A DNA stretch of 64,000 nt from Candidatus Methanoplasma sp. (GTDB taxonomy: Archaea > Thermoplasmatota > Thermoplasmata > Methanomassiliicoccales > Methanomethylophilaceae). The position numbers were made by a program, and so were the translations under genes. The notes under the pieces were generated by a model. The model did not search any database, had not been told where the DNA came from, and saw only the letters and a program-made list of their open reading frames with translations. Location of the stretch: contig JAIRPP010000012.1 of the NCBI GenBank assembly GCA_031256955.1, positions 1-64,000 on the forward strand, given 5' to 3'. Positions 62,258 through 64,000 of the stretch are shown here, piece after piece (position 1 is the first letter of the stretch; each line of letters begins with the position of its first letter).

Positions 62258-62272
62258 TGCCGTATATAATAG
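62258..62272 (-). promoter_or_regulatory. TATA element of carAB
   Basis: The minus-strand sequence CTATTATATACGG stands about 28 bp before the carA start. It matches the spacing of an archaeal TATA box to a leaderless start. Confidence 0.55.
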
Positions 62273-62398
62273 CTTGGGAATGCGCGATACAGCCGCCGTC
62301 AGCCGTTGTCTCATTTCGGACAAAGGGTTTCCAAACGGCCTCCCCGCGGCCCTCCCGCCTGCGAAACCAGGATAAACGGCGGACGCATATCCGCCGGC

Positions 62399-63427
62399 AT
62401 GCGCGTTCTCGGAGAGGACCCGAAGGGAGAATGGGTCAAGATGCTGCCTGAGACGGACGAGGACGTCTGGCACCTCTACAACGTCCTGGAGGAGGGGGAC
62501 CTGGTCACCGCGTCCACCACCCGGAGGGAGGAGAAGGCGGCGGACAAGGTCCGCGCCGAGAGGGCGGAGAAGAAGAGGATGACCCTGGGCGTGCGCGTGG
62601 AGAAGATAGAGTTCTCCGACGAGGACCTGAGGCTGAGGGTCCTGGGGACGATAGAGAGCGGGCCGCAGGACATAGGGCAGCACCACACCCTCCTGTTCGA
62701 GCCGGGGGACCCCATCGAGGTCTCCAAGAGGAGGTGGAGGGACACGCAGACCGACCGCATACGGAAGGCGGTGGCGGATTCCGGGAAGCCCAGGATCGCG
62801 TTCGTGTCCCTGGACCAGGACGAGGCGACGATAGCGGTGCTCAGGCAGTTCGGGCTGAAGGAGGTCGCCACGATACGCTCCATGAGGTCCGGCAAGCAGT
62901 ACGAGGAGAAGGAGAGGCACGACGGATACCACGGCGAGATACTGTCCAAGATAGCCCCCATGCTCTCCGAGGACATGCCCCTGGTCCTGATAGGGCCGGG
63001 GTTCGAGAAGGAGAGCCTGGCCGACTACCTGAAGAAGAGCGGGGTGGGGAAGGTGCACGTGCACCACACGGGCCACGCGGGCATGACGGGGGTCAACGAG
63101 GTCATGAAGGGGGGCATGGGCTCGGACATCCTGAGGGAGTCCGCGGTGGGGGTCGAGATGGAGGCGGTGGAGAGGCTGATGGCCGAGCTGGGGAAGGGGG
63201 GGCGCGCGGAGTACGGGGTCGGGGAGGTGGCGGCGGCCGCGGCCGCCGGGGCGGTGGAGACCCTCCTGATCCTGGACTCCAGGCTCAGGGGGCAGGACTT
63301 CGACGGCATAGTGCGCGACGTGGAGTCCCGCCAGGGCGGGGTCGTGGTCGTGTCCGAGCGCCACGACGGCGGGAGGGAGCTGGCGGCGCTGGGCGGCATG
63401 GGCGCGATACTCCGCTATAAGCTGTGA
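62399..63427 (+). CDS. pelA: Pelota, mRNA surveillance factor
   Basis: The 342-aa protein is archaeal Pelota (Dom34), which rescues stalled ribosomes with ABCE1 and aEF1-alpha. The N-terminal Sm-like domain (MRVLGEDPKGEWVKMLPET) and the later eRF1-like domains (HHTGHAGMTGVNEVMKGG, then ETLLILDS) are in place. Length matches the family. Confidence 0.95.
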   Translation: MRVLGEDPKGEWVKMLPETDEDVWHLYNVLEEGDLVTASTTRREEKAADKVRAERAEKKRMTLGVRVEKIEFSDEDLRLRVLGTIESGPQDIGQHHTLLFEPGDPIEVSKRRWRDTQTDRIRKAVADSGKPRIAFVSLDQDEATIAVLRQFGLKEVATIRSMRSGKQYEEKERHDGYHGEILSKIAPMLSEDMPLVLIGPGFEKESLADYLKKSGVGKVHVHHTGHAGMTGVNEVMKGGMGSDILRESAVGVEMEAVERLMAELGKGGRAEYGVGEVAAAAAAGAVETLLILDSRLRGQDFDGIVRDVESRQGGVVVVSERHDGGRELAALGGMGAILRYKL

Positions 63428-63562
63428 AAAGCGCGCGGCGCGCGCGTTTCGGGATCCGGGCGCGGGCCGCGTTTAGGAAAGGTTTAACTATTGTCCCGCC
63501 TTCTCCGAGCTGATCATCCTTACGGATGTTTTGACCGCAAACCGCCTTAACCGGTGATTGAG

Positions 63563-64000
63563 ATGAAGACTAAAGAAGAGGTATACGGCATCCTGGGAAA
63601 GTACGATGTGATCGTTTGCGACACGACCCTGAGGGACGGGGAGCAGACTGCGGGGATAGTCTTCTCCAACGTCGAGAAATACAGGATAGCCCAGCTGTTG
63701 GACGAGGCGGGGGTGCCGCAGATAGAGGCGGGCATCCCGACCATGGGGGCGGACGAGAAGAAGGCGGTCAGGCACATAGCCCGCATGAGGCTGAACGCGT
63801 CGATCCTGGGGTGGAACAGGGCCAACAAGGCCGACATAGACACGAGCATAGACTGCGGGGTGGACTCCGTGGCCATATCCATGTCGTCGTCCGACATACA
63901 CATAGAGCACAAGCTGAAGAAGAGCAGGGAATGGGTCCTGGAGCAGGTCGCGTCGAGCGTGGAGCACGCCAAGGCGCACGGGCTGTACGTCTCCTGCAAC
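63563..64000 (+). CDS. homocitrate synthase-like (NifV/AksA-type) enzyme, 3' truncated by window
   Basis: The visible 146 residues have the acyltransferase core start CDTTLRDGEQTAGIVFS, then EAGVPQIEAGIPTMG, SILGWNRANKADID and HIEHKLKKSREWVLEQ, which are closest to NifV-type homocitrate synthases. In a methanogen this could be AksA for coenzyme B; citramalate synthase is an alternative. It is related to LeuA at 47522 but clearly a different branch. GGTGA before the ATG at 63563 is a weak ribosome-binding site. Confidence 0.85.
   Translation, partial: MKTKEEVYGILGKYDVIVCDTTLRDGEQTAGIVFSNVEKYRIAQLLDEAGVPQIEAGIPTMGADEKKAVRHIARMRLNASILGWNRANKADIDTSIDCGVDSVAISMSSSDIHIEHKLKKSREWVLEQVASSVEHAKAHGLYVSCN

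Noticed and set aside
63485-63562. Possible leader peptide before the homocitrate-synthase-like gene
   Set aside because: A TTG-started frame with two Leu codons exists, but it has no coupling to the gene and no codon bias comparable to the leuA leader.

Overview
The window is archaeal chromosome. Markers are DnaG-type primase, membrane LonB, Hel308, the G1P dehydrogenase EgsA, Pelota, archaeosine transglycosylase, Pth2, KEOPS Pcc1 and many near-leaderless genes behind TATA boxes. GC-rich sequence, Thermoplasmata-like gene content and mixing of bacterial-type genes (Hsp70/GrpE, pseudouridine synthase, Fhs, superoxide reductase) suggest a methanogen-related Thermoplasmata such as Methanomassiliicoccales. 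This placement is inference; no methanogenesis gene lies in the window. No rRNA, tRNA or CRISPR array was seen.

Layout. 1-3.1 kb is an accessory stretch: an 11-bp tandem repeat, an orphan overcoming-lysogenization-like ATPase and an AAA_14/DUF4143 ATPase with a repeat upstream. 3.5-6.6 kb carries dnaG followed by a Lon-type ATPase that has a zinc ribbon and no protease domain. 6.8-10.3 kb holds a GcvH-like protein and three Sel1-repeat proteins. 10.3-12.7 kb has fhs and a HAD phosphatase. 12.8-21.5 kb is a five-gene operon: Hsp70-vWA fusion, 1001-aa J-like/zinc-ribbon protein, zinc-ribbon GTPase, GrpE-like protein and a lidless Hsp70. A membrane zinc-ribbon GTPase sits at 23.4-24.9 kb. 25-31.5 kb is a set of small genes: parvulin, PC4-like protein, TM2 proteins (one frameshifted), a Cys-rich peptide and a zinc finger protein.

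32-44.8 kb is mostly housekeeping: thrBC, hel308, transglutaminase, lonB, nadM, a ThiF-type E1, purC, egsA, a flavoprotein and superoxide reductase. 44.9-47.4 kb is a surface protein. 47.4-52.9 kb is a leucine operon (leuA-leuC-leuD-leuB) running into pcc1 and a DUF4272-like gene. Two tiny overlapping ORFs ending in Leu/Val codons precede leuA. 52.9-55.2 kb has tgtA and a DUF2703-like gene. 55.2-57.5 kb is a second accessory islet: a 33-aa peptide gene, 23-bp repeats, a second DUF4143 ATPase and a decayed gene containing an expanded 12-bp repeat. 57.5-64 kb carries pth2, carAB, pelA and the start of a homocitrate-synthase-like gene.

The two most notable signals are (1) the two-peptide leader in front of leuABCD, with Leu/Val codons of types rare in this genome and mutually exclusive hairpins, and (2) the Hsp70-vWA / J-like / GTPase / GrpE / lidless-Hsp70 operon, which looks like a self-contained nucleotide-switched chaperone machine.
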